Source of the DNA: Stappia albiluteola
GTDB taxonomy: Bacteria > Pseudomonadota > Alphaproteobacteria > Rhizobiales > Stappiaceae
Assembly: GCF_014050225.1 (NCBI RefSeq)
Contig: NZ_JACFXV010000061.1
Coordinates: 62,001 to 126,000, forward strand
Direction of reading: 5' to 3'
DNA: 64,000 nt
The translations under genes were made by a program, and so were the position numbers. This document shows positions 45,625 through 53,062 of this stretch, in pieces (the first letter of the stretch is position 1; every line of letters starts with the position of its first letter). Under the pieces are notes generated by a model that searched no databases, was not told the DNA's origin, and saw only the letters and a program-made list of their open reading frames with translations.

Positions 45625-45673
45625 TGCTGCTCGGTTTTCGCCCGGCCGTCAGCCGCATCCTTATAAATGGCTT

Positions 45674-45705
45674 TCGGCACCGGACGGACAGGCCGCCGGT
45701 GCCGA
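45674..45705 (-). terminator. Intercistronic stem-loop between fbpA and fbpB
   Basis: TCGGCACCGG (45674-45683) pairs perfectly with CCGGTGCCGA (45696-45705). Minus-strand sequence after it (AAGCCATTTATAAGG) is not a T tract, so it more likely protects the fbpA message or partly stops transcription than ends the operon. Confidence 0.55.
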
Positions 45706-45735
45706 ATGATCCGTAAACCGGTCAAGGTCAAGCGA

Positions 45736-46776
45736 TCAGCTTGCCGGCCCGTTGTCGAAGCCGACCGCGTCGACCAGTTCACTCGCCTTCTTGCGGTTCT
45801 TTGCCACATCCGAAAGCGACAGCGTGTCCGGCTTGAAGCTGCCCCAGGCCTTGACGATCTCCGATGGCGCCACGCCCGGCTCGACCGGGTATTCGTGGTT
45901 GGTCTCGGCATAGATGTGCTGAGCCTCGTCGGAGGCGAGGAATTCCATCAGCGCCTTCGCCTGTTCGGCATTGGGCGCATGCTTCGCCATCAACATGCCG
46001 GAGATGTTCACATGCGTGCCGCGGTCATTGGTGTTGGGGAATATGATGCGGACGGCGGACGCCCATTCCTTCTGCTCGGGCTCCTTATCGTTGGTCTGCA
46101 TCAGTCCCATGTAATAGGTGTTGCCGAGCGCGATGTCGCACTCGCCGGCGTAGATCGACTTCACTTGGGCGCGGTCGTTGCCGGCAGGCTTGCGGGCAAG
46201 GTTGTCGCGCAGCTTCGCGAGCCATTCTTCGGTCTTTTCGGCTCCGTCATTGGCGATCATCGAGGCGAACAGGCCGATATTGTAATCGTGCTGGCCGGAG
46301 CGGGTGCAGATGCGGCCCTTCCACTTCGGATCGGCCAGTTCCTCATAGGTAATGGTGTCCTGCTCGACGCGCTCGCGCGAAGCGTAGATAACCCTGGCAC
46401 GGCTGGTCAGACCGAACCAGTGCCCCTCGGGATCGCGGAACTCGGCAGGAATGCTGGAATTGATCGTGTCGGAAGCGACGGGCTGCGTGATGCCGAGCTG
46501 CTTGGCACCGTCAAGGCGACCAATATCGACCGTCAACATGACATCGGCGGGCGAATTCTCACCTTCGGCCTGTATACGTTCGGCAAGGCCCTTGTCCGCG
46601 AAGATCACATTGGTCTGGATGCCGGTCTTGGCGGTAAAGGCGTCAAGCAGCGGCTGGATAAGCTCAGGCTGCCGATAGGAGTAGATATTCACCTCAGCCG
46701 CAATGGCTGGCAATGAAACGCCGACAAGACCGGCGGCCAGGACGGCCGCCCGCGCTGTTACACCTGCAATCGTCAT
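45736..46776 (-). CDS. fbpA: Iron(III) ABC transporter periplasmic binding protein
   Basis: Periplasmic ferric-ion receptor, 346 aa. Start 46776 is chosen since GGAG lies seven bases upstream; ATG 46782 is only one base from it. The signal peptide (MTIAGVTARAAVLAAGLVGVSLPAIAAE) precedes VNIYSYRQPELIQPLL, where the Tyr and later residues ligate iron; the paired tyrosine region ALGNTYYMGLM near the C-terminal domain is the FbpA iron site. An Irr-like box and a TATACT hexamer lie upstream, fitting iron control. fbpB follows. Confidence 0.92.
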   Translation of the reverse strand: MTIAGVTARAAVLAAGLVGVSLPAIAAEVNIYSYRQPELIQPLLDAFTAKTGIQTNVIFADKGLAERIQAEGENSPADVMLTVDIGRLDGAKQLGITQPVASDTINSSIPAEFRDPEGHWFGLTSRARVIYASRERVEQDTITYEELADPKWKGRICTRSGQHDYNIGLFASMIANDGAEKTEEWLAKLRDNLARKPAGNDRAQVKSIYAGECDIALGNTYYMGLMQTNDKEPEQKEWASAVRIIFPNTNDRGTHVNISGMLMAKHAPNAEQAKALMEFLASDEAQHIYAETNHEYPVEPGVAPSEIVKAWGSFKPDTLSLSDVAKNRKKASELVDAVGFDNGPAS

Positions 46777-46822
46777 TTTCATTCTCCACACAAGCGAGGT
46801 TCAAGGCCCCGTCGTTGGTGCG

Positions 46823-46834
46823 CGCGTACGCGCC
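46823..46834. promoter_or_regulatory. GCGCGTACGCGC palindrome in the fbpA leader
   Basis: A perfect 12-base palindrome 46 bases upstream of the fbpA start. Could be an operator or an mRNA hairpin; no regulator can be named. Confidence 0.4.
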
Positions 46835-46889
46835 TTATTCTGAGCGAACGCTGGGGATCATATCGGCGCTTTGTCGGCTGTCAATGAAA

Positions 46890-46924
46890 AGTATAGATAA
46901 GTCAATATGTTAGAATGATTCCAA
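46890..46924 (-). promoter_or_regulatory. Irr-type (ICE-like) box and -10 hexamer upstream of fbpA
   Basis: TTAGAATGATTCCAA at 46910-46924 has the dyad TTAGAA-N3-TTCYAA of the iron control element bound by Irr in rhizobia, with one mismatch. On the minus strand a TATACT hexamer (46890-46895) follows 14 bases later, so the box would cover the -35 region of an fbpA promoter. Binding by Irr is inferred. Confidence 0.5.
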
Positions 46925-47272
46925 TGTAACATGAGGAAAAAACTCCGATTTTCCAATGGTGATGGCTCGGCCTGCGTCGTGTCGGGCGCGACTGAACACG
47001 ATTTGTTACCTGCAGAGCTGGCGCCTGCAGTGCTGAAAATCCGGGCAAGACGGCTTTTCGGTGGCAGGTCGATTTGGGATGGCGTTGCCACAGGTATATC
47101 CACTATGTAGGCTCAGTGCCTTAATAAGTTAAAATAATACTTGATGTCCTTTCTGTAAGTCTTGCTCGAATAGCTGCGGTGTTATCAGGGGTGGTGACAA
47201 CGGTAGTTGAGAGACGTTTCGATGATAACAACATTATAGTGAGTAAATCCGATTTGAATTGGAGGATTAACT
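46925..47272. other. AT-rich non-coding stretch upstream of the decayed gene
   Basis: About 350 bases with no supported gene, noticeably richer in A and T than the surroundings around 47110-47260. GGAGG at 47261-47265 looks like the remaining ribosome site of the decayed gene that follows. Short open frames here (46858-47103 minus, 47179-47427 plus) have no coding character in this part. Confidence 0.45.
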
Positions 47273-47556
47273 ACGAAAAAGACATTTCTCGCTATTTCGG
47301 ATTATACGGAAACGGAAGGCGACTTCGAGGCACGCATCACCGGCATTTCAGGCTCATCGCCGAAAAGGGCATGCTGGCCGCCACGGACTTCGGCGGGGCA
47401 GGAGCGGCAAATGCAAGCCATGCGTGACGCACCTTGCCCACTTTCTGGCAGAGGTCCGCAAGGCCGGATAGGGATACAAGCGTCAAGCCAAAGACAGGGA
47501 ATTGCCCGCAACCTTCCACCTGCGCATTGCCCCCGGAGGCGCCGATCCGGGGGCAT
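47273..47556 (+). pseudogene. Remnant of a small gene, start codon lost and two frameshifts
   Basis: Seven bases after GGAGG (47261-47265) a frame begins with ACG where ATG is expected and reads (T)KKTFLAISDYTETEGDFEARITG. Coding-like sequence then moves to a second frame (LIAEKGMLAATDFGGAGAANASHA, stop at 47427) and to a third (THLAHFLAEVRKAG, stop, then GYKRQAKDRELPATFHLRIAPGG). Joined, they would make a protein of about 90-100 residues. Codon use is normal for the genome in each piece. I infer a recent pseudogene; the ancestral function is not recognised. A real ACG start in a shorter gene is the alternative. Confidence 0.5.
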
Positions 47557-47585
47557 TATCTGTCGGCTTCTGTCTCAAGACGCGG

Positions 47586-48449
47586 CTAGTTCGTCGTCTT
47601 TTGCGGCGGCAGCGTCCTCAGATAGGCGACGATGGCGTCGAGATCGCCGCCGGTAATGTTGGCGTAGTAGCCGAAGGCCATCGGCGGCATGAGATGAGTG
47701 CCGTCCTTGCGCACGCCGGTGGTGATGGCGGCCTTGATCTCGTCGTCGCTCCAGGAACCGATGCCGTCCTCAAGGTCCGGGGTGATGTTGCGGGAAACCG
47801 ACACGCCCCAGGGCCCCGGAAACGAATTGCCGCCCGCGCCCGCCCGCTTCATGTCGAGATGGCCATCGGACCCGCGCGGGGTATGGCATTCCAGACAATG
47901 AGAGATGGCCACGAGGTAGCCGCCATAGGCGATCTTGTCGTCGGGCGAGGGCGATCCCTGGCTGACGATAGGCGGGCCGTAATTGGGGGGCAGCGGGATA
48001 TTGAAGGTCGAGCGCGGAACCTCGTTCTTTACGACCGCCAGATGCCGCAGGTAGGCGACGATCGCCTTCAGGTCGTCATCGGAAAGATGACGATAGAACT
48101 CGATCGGCATGGGCGGTCCGATGACGGTGCCGTCCGGGCGAATGCCTTCGCGGATTGCCCTTGCGATTTGATCGTCGCTCCAGGAACCGATGCCGGTCTC
48201 GGGATCGGGCGTGATATTGGCAGAGAATGCCATGAATTCTGGAAAGTCGAAGGGCGTGCCACCGGCGAGTTCCTTGGAGAGATCGGGGCCGTTCGGGCCG
48301 ACCGGCGTGTGACAGTTGCCACAGGCAACCGGACCGTTCATCAGGTAGGCGCCGCGCTTCAGCACGTCATCGTCGGCGGCGAGCACAGCAGTCGCCTGAA
48401 GTATGACGGCGGAAAGAAGACAGGAAAATCCAAGATAATCACTTCGCAT
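47586..48449 (-). CDS. Exported diheme cytochrome c
   Basis: Periplasmic or membrane-facing electron carrier, 287 aa. The start at 48449 has GGAGGGG upstream and gives a signal peptide (MRSDYLGFSCLLSAVILQATAVLAAD). Two class I cytochrome domains follow, each with a heme motif, CGNCH and CLECH, and with the downstream MPPMAFGYY/PPMPIEFYRH methionine regions. The arrangement resembles the cytochrome subunits of membrane alcohol, aldehyde or gluconate dehydrogenases, but no dehydrogenase gene is adjacent, so the partner is unknown. The upstream open frame beyond 48449 is not conserved-looking. Confidence 0.9.
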   Translation of the reverse strand: MRSDYLGFSCLLSAVILQATAVLAADDDVLKRGAYLMNGPVACGNCHTPVGPNGPDLSKELAGGTPFDFPEFMAFSANITPDPETGIGSWSDDQIARAIREGIRPDGTVIGPPMPIEFYRHLSDDDLKAIVAYLRHLAVVKNEVPRSTFNIPLPPNYGPPIVSQGSPSPDDKIAYGGYLVAISHCLECHTPRGSDGHLDMKRAGAGGNSFPGPWGVSVSRNITPDLEDGIGSWSDDEIKAAITTGVRKDGTHLMPPMAFGYYANITGGDLDAIVAYLRTLPPQKTTN

Positions 48450-48762
48450 ATGCTTCCCCTCCTCTGACTTTTCAAGAAAAGTCACAGGCGAAGACATTAT
48501 ACGAAGGTGCGGCGGCGAAAAGCAGATTCTGTCGTTGCGGAAGAAAGCAGTGCGCAGCGCCTGGTGCCAAAAAAAGAGACCGCCCGTTGGGGCGGTCTCC
48601 GGCGGCTGTTCGCTGACAGGAGGGGGTGGGTGCCGGCGAGGCCGCCGTTTCAGTATCCAGAGCAACCGCCCGGGGAGGGAACGGGCGATCGCTCTGGATG
48701 AGCCGGCCCGAAACTGGCTGCGGAGAGGGCCGGGTTATGAAAACATCGGACGACCGGAGCGC
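48450..48762. other. Intergenic region between the cytochrome and gcrA genes
   Basis: 313 bases without a gene. It holds the cytochrome promoter (leftward) and the terminator of gcrA at 48570-48600. Nothing else was recognised. Confidence 0.5.
48570..48600 (-). terminator. Rho-independent terminator of the gcrA-type gene
   Basis: GAGACCGCCC (48577-48586) pairs with GGGCGGTCTC (48591-48600), loop GTTG; on the minus strand it is followed by at least six T (complement of 48571-48576). It lies 163 bases after the gcrA stop. Confidence 0.85.
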
Positions 48763-49314
48763 TCAGCTTGCCGCCAGCTTGAGCAATTGTTGCTCTGTCT
48801 TGGCGGAAGACTGCATCTGGCGGCCGCGAACGTTGCGATAGGCAAGGCGATGGTGGAAGGCGCAATAGGAGCCGTTTCCTTCCGCATCGCGGCTGCAGAA
48901 ATGGAAATCCTCGGAACCGGGATCGCCAATCGGCCACTTGCAGGTGCGGCTGCCGAGCGTCATCAGCGTCACGCGATCCTCGGCCTGGACGTTTGCGTGT
49001 TCCGTTTCGAAGATCGAGCGTTCAATTTCGAGGTCTAGGCTGGTACGCAGGCGAATATCGGTCGCTGAAGACGAAACGCGCGCACTTGTGTGGCTCGAAC
49101 CGCCGATGCGGGCCAGCGAGGGCTGCGCCCTGACGCGGCGAGCCTTGGGCCGTGTGCTCGTCGAAGGCGTGCGCTTGGGCAGGTTGAGACGATGTGCCTT
49201 GCCGATGATGGCGTTTCGCGTAAACCCGTCCATCATGTAGGCGATCTGGCTGGCGCTGAGCCCCTGCAGCCAGAGTTTCTTGAGAAGGTCTTCCCGTTCG
49301 CTCGTCCATGCCAT
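48763..49314 (-). CDS. GcrA-family cell cycle regulator
   Basis: 183-aa protein of the GcrA family, which in Caulobacter works with sigma-70 at promoters methylated by CcrM at GANTC. The N-terminus (MAWTSEREDLLKKLW, GLSASQIAYMM, TRNAIIGKAHRLNLP) is the DNA-binding domain; the basic middle is disordered; the C-terminus with TCKWPIGDPGSEDFHFCSRDA and YCAFHHRLAY is the sigma-binding part. N-terminal departures such as YMMDGFTRNAII suggest it could be a paralog of the main GcrA. No close partners; its own terminator follows. Confidence 0.9.
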   Translation of the reverse strand: MAWTSEREDLLKKLWLQGLSASQIAYMMDGFTRNAIIGKAHRLNLPKRTPSTSTRPKARRVRAQPSLARIGGSSHTSARVSSSATDIRLRTSLDLEIERSIFETEHANVQAEDRVTLMTLGSRTCKWPIGDPGSEDFHFCSRDAEGNGSYCAFHHRLAYRNVRGRQMQSSAKTEQQLLKLAAS

Positions 49315-49586
49315 CGTTTTCGTCCAATCGCTTCAAGATCACGGAGATCTCAGGGCTCCGGGCACTACTTCGCCGTTTCCGGCCGGTCACCTGTGCGGCA
49401 ACCCGGCCGGGTCTTTCGAAAAACACCCGGTTTCCTGCATGGTTACGCTTTCATCCGGCCGCCATTCGCGGTGCGGATATCAGGAACGACTGACGAAACA
49501 CTGAAGCGCCGTTCCAAGCCATATGTAGATCATAGTGAACGAGTTCTTAATTGGTCAACGAGATGAAATTTTCAATCTGAACAATT

Positions 49587-50009
49587 CTATTTTCGCTCTA
49601 AAATTATTTTATCAAGAGAGTCAATGACGATATCCATTACTTCTTTTCTAAAATTATTATTAATTTTTTCGATCGTTTGATCCGGGTGTGCACTTCTGGC
49701 GTCGTTGGAAAGCCGGTAGATAATCTTGTTTTGAGCTTTGATCGCCTGCAGGACTCCTTCGAGGCACATTTTTTCAACGCGACGCCGTACAGTCGAGTAC
49801 GGAATTTCCGTCTCTTCAGATATTAAATCGATGTCGGCTTCAATATTATTTGCGTTTGCAATCGCTATTGTTGTCAAAATCATAAGTTGACTAAATTCCT
49901 TAACTTTATATTCTTCCATAAATCTGAAAGTCAAGCTGAAATACATCTCATAGATGTGTAAAATTCTACGTGCATCTGTAGATAACAGTTCGTTATCGTT
50001 ACTCATCAT
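49587..50009 (-). CDS. AT-rich winged-helix DNA-binding protein, unknown role
   Basis: 140-aa protein whose gene is far richer in A and T than its surroundings, with Asn, Ile, Lys and Glu-rich sequence; a sign of foreign origin. Residues about 60-100 (DIDLISEETEIPYSTVRRRVEKMCLEG) form a winged helix of the MarR/GntR-like kind, and the RL-rich wing follows. It aligns with the GC-rich gene next to it (50172-50606) over the helix-turn-helix (STVxRR). AGGA lies five bases before ATG 50009. Likely a small transcription regulator; no targets known. Confidence 0.75.
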   Translation of the reverse strand: MMSNDNELLSTDARRILHIYEMYFSLTFRFMEEYKVKEFSQLMILTTIAIANANNIEADIDLISEETEIPYSTVRRRVEKMCLEGVLQAIKAQNKIIYRLSNDARSAHPDQTIEKINNNFRKEVMDIVIDSLDKIILERK

Positions 50010-50171
50010 TCCAATCCTTGCGCCGGCACGTTTGTCATTTTGACGAACAAAAGGCGCTTGACTCGAAGTGATAGGTGTTCACCCGAACGTGTTGCCCCTT
50101 AGGTTGTGCAGATTCGATTCGCCTAACGGGCTGAGCGTGAAGTCTTTCTCCGGTTGCGGCGGAGAGTTCCG

Positions 50172-50606
50172 CTATTCCTCGTTCACGAGATCCCTCACCA
50201 GATTCATCAAGGTTCCGACCATTTCGGCGGTGATGTCCGCCCCACCGGGCCATCTTCCCTGTGGATTGTCGATGACGCCTGGACCTAGCCGGAACAGTGC
50301 GGCCTTGCCCTGCCGCTCCTTCACGACCAGACCGCGGTCCAGAAAACCGCGCAGCCTCCGTTCGACAGTGGATCGCGAGGCGCCGAGCTTCTCAGTCAGC
50401 AGTTCCGCGTCCATAGGTACGTCCCCGAGATCGCCGATCGCGATCAGCACGACCATCACAAGGTCAATCGGGTCCTCCGCGCCGAAGCGCTCCTTTAATT
50501 GAAGGGTGAGGTCGTAATAGGCGCCAAGCAGCCGCAGGGCGCGATGACGCGCGCCGGGGCTCTCACCCTGGTAATTCGTAGCCGGCGGCAAACAGCAAAC
50601 CCCCAT
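50172..50606 (-). CDS. Winged-helix DNA-binding protein, GC-rich relative of the neighbour
   Basis: About 144 aa. The region LGAYYDLTLQLKERFGAEDPIDLVMVVLIAIGD leads into a winged helix, DAELLTEKLGASRSTVERRLRGFLDRGLVVKERQGKAALFRL in outline, that matches the AT-rich gene beside it in length and layout. The start is uncertain: ATG 50606 has GAAGG about ten bases before it; 50627 and a GTG at 50738 are alternatives. It is transcribed in the same direction as the AT-rich gene. Function unknown beyond probable DNA binding. Confidence 0.7.
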   Translation of the reverse strand: MGVCCLPPATNYQGESPGARHRALRLLGAYYDLTLQLKERFGAEDPIDLVMVVLIAIGDLGDVPMDAELLTEKLGASRSTVERRLRGFLDRGLVVKERQGKAALFRLGPGVIDNPQGRWPGGADITAEMVGTLMNLVRDLVNEE

Positions 50607-50986
50607 CGCCTTAGGGCCTTCAGACATGAAAAGGCCCACACGGCAACCCAGTCTCGCGGAGGAGGGGCGCCGCTCGTTTTCCGGTGCCGAGCTGCTGCCG
50701 TTTGAAAGCAAAGCTTCAAACAGCAGGCAATCACTCACACCTTGTAGATCTTTGGCTGGATACCGGCTTGCATTGTTATTTTTCGCCTCCCCGGTTCCGC
50801 CTTATAGATCGCGGTTCGCCGACAGACATGCAACCACAGCTTGGCATCTTGGTAAATTCGGAAAAATGACGCTGCGTCAGGGCTGTGGGAGAGGAAAACG
50901 GGTGCGATATTCAATCAATTTCCGCGAAAAGTGCGGGCGAAATACCATGAATGATTGTGATCTGTGCGATTGAAAAAATGGCTAAA

Positions 50987-51063
50987 TGGTACAGACGGGT
51001 GGATTCGAACCACCGACCTTCGGAGCCACAATCCGACGCTCTAACCAACTGAGCTACGTCTGC
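50987..51063 (-). tRNA. tRNA-His (GTG anticodon)
   Basis: On the minus strand the sequence folds as a tRNA: acceptor GCAGACG with CGTCTGT, D-loop AGCTCAGTTGGTTAGAGC, anticodon arm TCGGA-TTGTGGC-TCCGA with GTG, T-arm GGTTCGAATCC, and encoded CCA at 50989-50987. The first pair is G1:U72 and the discriminator is A73, not the usual C73. This is the pattern known from a clade of alphaproteobacteria whose histidyl-tRNA synthetase does not need G-1. Confidence 0.95.
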
Positions 51064-51290
51064 CCAAACCTGCGACCCTCAGCATCTGACCATCAGGGAG
51101 AGCCCTGAAGGCCGTTTCCGCAAGGCGGGGAGGGGCCGCTGCGCTGTGTGCCGCAAGCCTGCAAGGCATGTTGCACCTACGCGAATGGCGCGGAACCTAA
51201 GCGGAAATTCCGCCGATTGCAAGAGGGCTGAACAGTGCGCTTCCGCGCTCATCCACAGCGAGGGCGCGACGCACGAAATTGGGCCCTCAT

Positions 51291-51323
51291 AAACGAAAAC
51301 CCGGACCGACGACGGCCCGGGTT
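51291..51323 (-). terminator. Terminator of the first phasin gene
   Basis: AACCCGG (51298-51304) pairs with CCGGGTT (51317-51323); on the minus strand it is followed by TTCGTTT. Located 33 bases after the gene's stop. Confidence 0.75.
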
Positions 51324-51355
51324 CTCTTAGATATTCATGCCTTCGGGCGGCCGGT

Positions 51356-51856
51356 TCAGGCGGCTTTGAAAGCGGAGAAGGACTTTTCGAACGCGGCCTT
51401 GACCGGCTCGCCGACTTCGGTCGCGACCTTCACGGAAAAATCCTGCAGGTCCTTGACCTGGCCGGAAACCGCGTCGAACTGGCTGCGGGCGAAGGAGGAC
51501 TGCAGTTCGATCACTTCGGCCACCGTCTTGGCGCCGAGCACGTCCTTCATGAACTTGAAGGTAGCATCGGTGTTCGCCTTGGCGGCGTCGAGAGCCTTGA
51601 ACTGGAAGTCGAGTGCGCCCTGACGGGTGCTTTCGAAAGTGTCCTCCAGGAGGTCGGTGGCGTCTTCCGCAACCGTCTTCACCTTTGCGTAGGCGTCACG
51701 AGCCTGCTCGATGCTCTTTTCCGCCATTTCACGGGCGGCGGCGGGCACTTCAAGATTCGGCATGGAAAAAGCCTCGAAATTCGGGAAAGCGGCCTTGGCG
51801 GCAGCGGATTTGGTCGACTTGGCGCGCGGCGCCTTGGCAACGGTCGTCTCGGTCAT
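51356..51856 (-). CDS. Phasin family protein (PHB granule coat)
   Basis: Small helical protein of 166 aa that coats poly-3-hydroxybutyrate granules. A Lys/Ala/Thr-rich N-terminal tail (TVAKAPRAKSTKSAAAK) precedes FPNFEAFSMPNLEVPAAAREMAEKS and long amphipathic helices (DAYAKVKTVAEDATDLLEDTFES), the Phasin_2 pattern. AAGGAG lies eight bases before ATG 51856. A second phasin gene follows upstream at 52341-52724, same direction. Together with the CoA-transferase it points to storage-polymer metabolism. Confidence 0.92.
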   Translation of the reverse strand: MTETTVAKAPRAKSTKSAAAKAAFPNFEAFSMPNLEVPAAAREMAEKSIEQARDAYAKVKTVAEDATDLLEDTFESTRQGALDFQFKALDAAKANTDATFKFMKDVLGAKTVAEVIELQSSFARSQFDAVSGQVKDLQDFSVKVATEVGEPVKAAFEKSFSAFKAA

Positions 51857-52340
51857 GTTTCAGTCTCCTTGATCAGCCGGCATCCGAGCCGGTGGCGATC
51901 GACGGTCGAATATTTTCGGTTTCGAAGCGGAGGTAGGCCGCATGGCTTTAAGGGAGCCTGTTGCGCTCAGCCGCCGCCGTGATCCGTGAGCAGAATATAG
52001 GCGAAGGCATTGTGCATTGCAACATCTTTTTGCACTGCAGCATAGCGCTGGTGTTGAATTTACGTAAGGTCATTGAAAGGGGCGGATAATAAACGATGCC
52101 AGAAGCATGCAGCCCGTGAACTGGCCGATAGAATGCGGAGCTGGATTATCGAGCGCAGTCTAACGCATCTCGATCACGGGCGCATCTGCGTAAATATGAC
52201 GTAGCGTCACAAAATGTCCGGCGGCCAGGAGCGACGAAGGACGGCGGCGGCATGCGTGGGCCGCGCGGTTCCGGGCGCCGGCCGCCTCTCTTTCTATGAC
52301 GAAGGCCGGCGCTCCTTTGGAACCTGGAGGTCGTGCCGCG
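51857..52340. other. Region between the two phasin genes with TGCA-rich motifs
   Basis: 484 bases without a gene. At 52013-52042 the sequence has TGCATTGCAA and TTGCACTGCAGCA, closely spaced TGCA motifs like those bound by PhaR-type regulators of phasin genes in other alphaproteobacteria. Possible binding site 155-185 bases upstream of the 51856 start; direct evidence is lacking. Confidence 0.45.
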
Positions 52341-52724
52341 TCAGTCCTTCACCGCCTTGGCGGCGTCCTGGGCGGTCCTGCTCGCCTTGTCGGAAATCTC
52401 GCGCGCCTGTTCTCCGAGGGCTTCCATCTGCTTGCGCAGATATTCCTGCTGCAGGTTCATGATCTGCTGCACATCATCGGCGCGAACGAGTTTCTGCGCG
52501 AATTCGAAGGCGGAGTTCATATGCTCCTCGGCATATTGCAGAGCCTTGCGGTTGATGTCGGAGGTGCCGGTCTGCATCGCGTTGGCAGAGCCTTCGACAT
52601 TGGACATGGCCTTCTGCGTCGCCGACATGAAGTCGTCGAAAGCCTTCTTCGCCTGATCCATGCTTTTGTCGGCGAAGTCACGCATCTGCTCCGGAATCTC
52701 GAAGCCGGTCTTCTTGTCCGCCAT
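52341..52724 (-). CDS. Phasin family protein, short
   Basis: 127-aa amphipathic helical protein, EQMRDFADKSMDQAKKAFDDFMSATQKAM followed by an Ala/Gln/Glu-rich helix set ending REISDKASRTAQDAAKAVKD, a short phasin. It lacks the Lys-rich N-terminal tail of the neighbouring phasin. ATG 52724 follows GGGAG by nine bases. It is about 480 bases upstream of the other phasin gene, so each probably has its own promoter. Confidence 0.9.
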   Translation of the reverse strand: MADKKTGFEIPEQMRDFADKSMDQAKKAFDDFMSATQKAMSNVEGSANAMQTGTSDINRKALQYAEEHMNSAFEFAQKLVRADDVQQIMNLQQEYLRKQMEALGEQAREISDKASRTAQDAAKAVKD

Positions 52725-53062
52725 GATGATGAATCTCCCTGTCTGTCGTCGGCTGCCGCGCGCAACGCAGCATCACCGCCGGGCGCCTGCGGCCAGCCTA
52801 TTTTCCCAAGGAAAGAGCATGCGCGACGAGGCCACATATTTCAACCGGATAGCGGAAAGAAGGCCATTAACCACATTGCAAGACAAGACCGGCACAGCAG
52901 GGAGGGCGACATGGACGATTCCGTTCGGACAGGATATTTACTGATTGTTTACCGACAATGGCCCTGCGGCTGGCTTGCGTAACACTCCGGTACTTGCCGA
53001 AAGGGCCGGATTTGCCGGAACAAGAGGCGCGGACTGAAAGCGGAGACGGAGTTGGAGTGCCC
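52725..53062. other. Divergent region between phasin and PdhS-like kinase genes
   Basis: 338 bases without a supported gene. It must contain the promoters of both flanking genes. A short AT-rich patch at 52929-52960 (GATATTTACTGATTGTTTACC) is the most promoter-like piece. The kinase reading frame is open back to 52958, but the start at 53063 is better supported. Confidence 0.5.

Noticed and set aside
47179-47427. Plus-strand 82-codon frame as a real gene
   Set aside because: Its N-terminal half lies in AT-rich sequence without ribosome site; only the C-terminal part is coding-like and it belongs to the decayed gene interpretation.
49500-50100. Genomic island boundary around the AT-rich gene
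   Set aside because: The tRNA-His gene is nearby, but no integrase and no direct repeat of the tRNA end were found, and GC content returns to normal at once.
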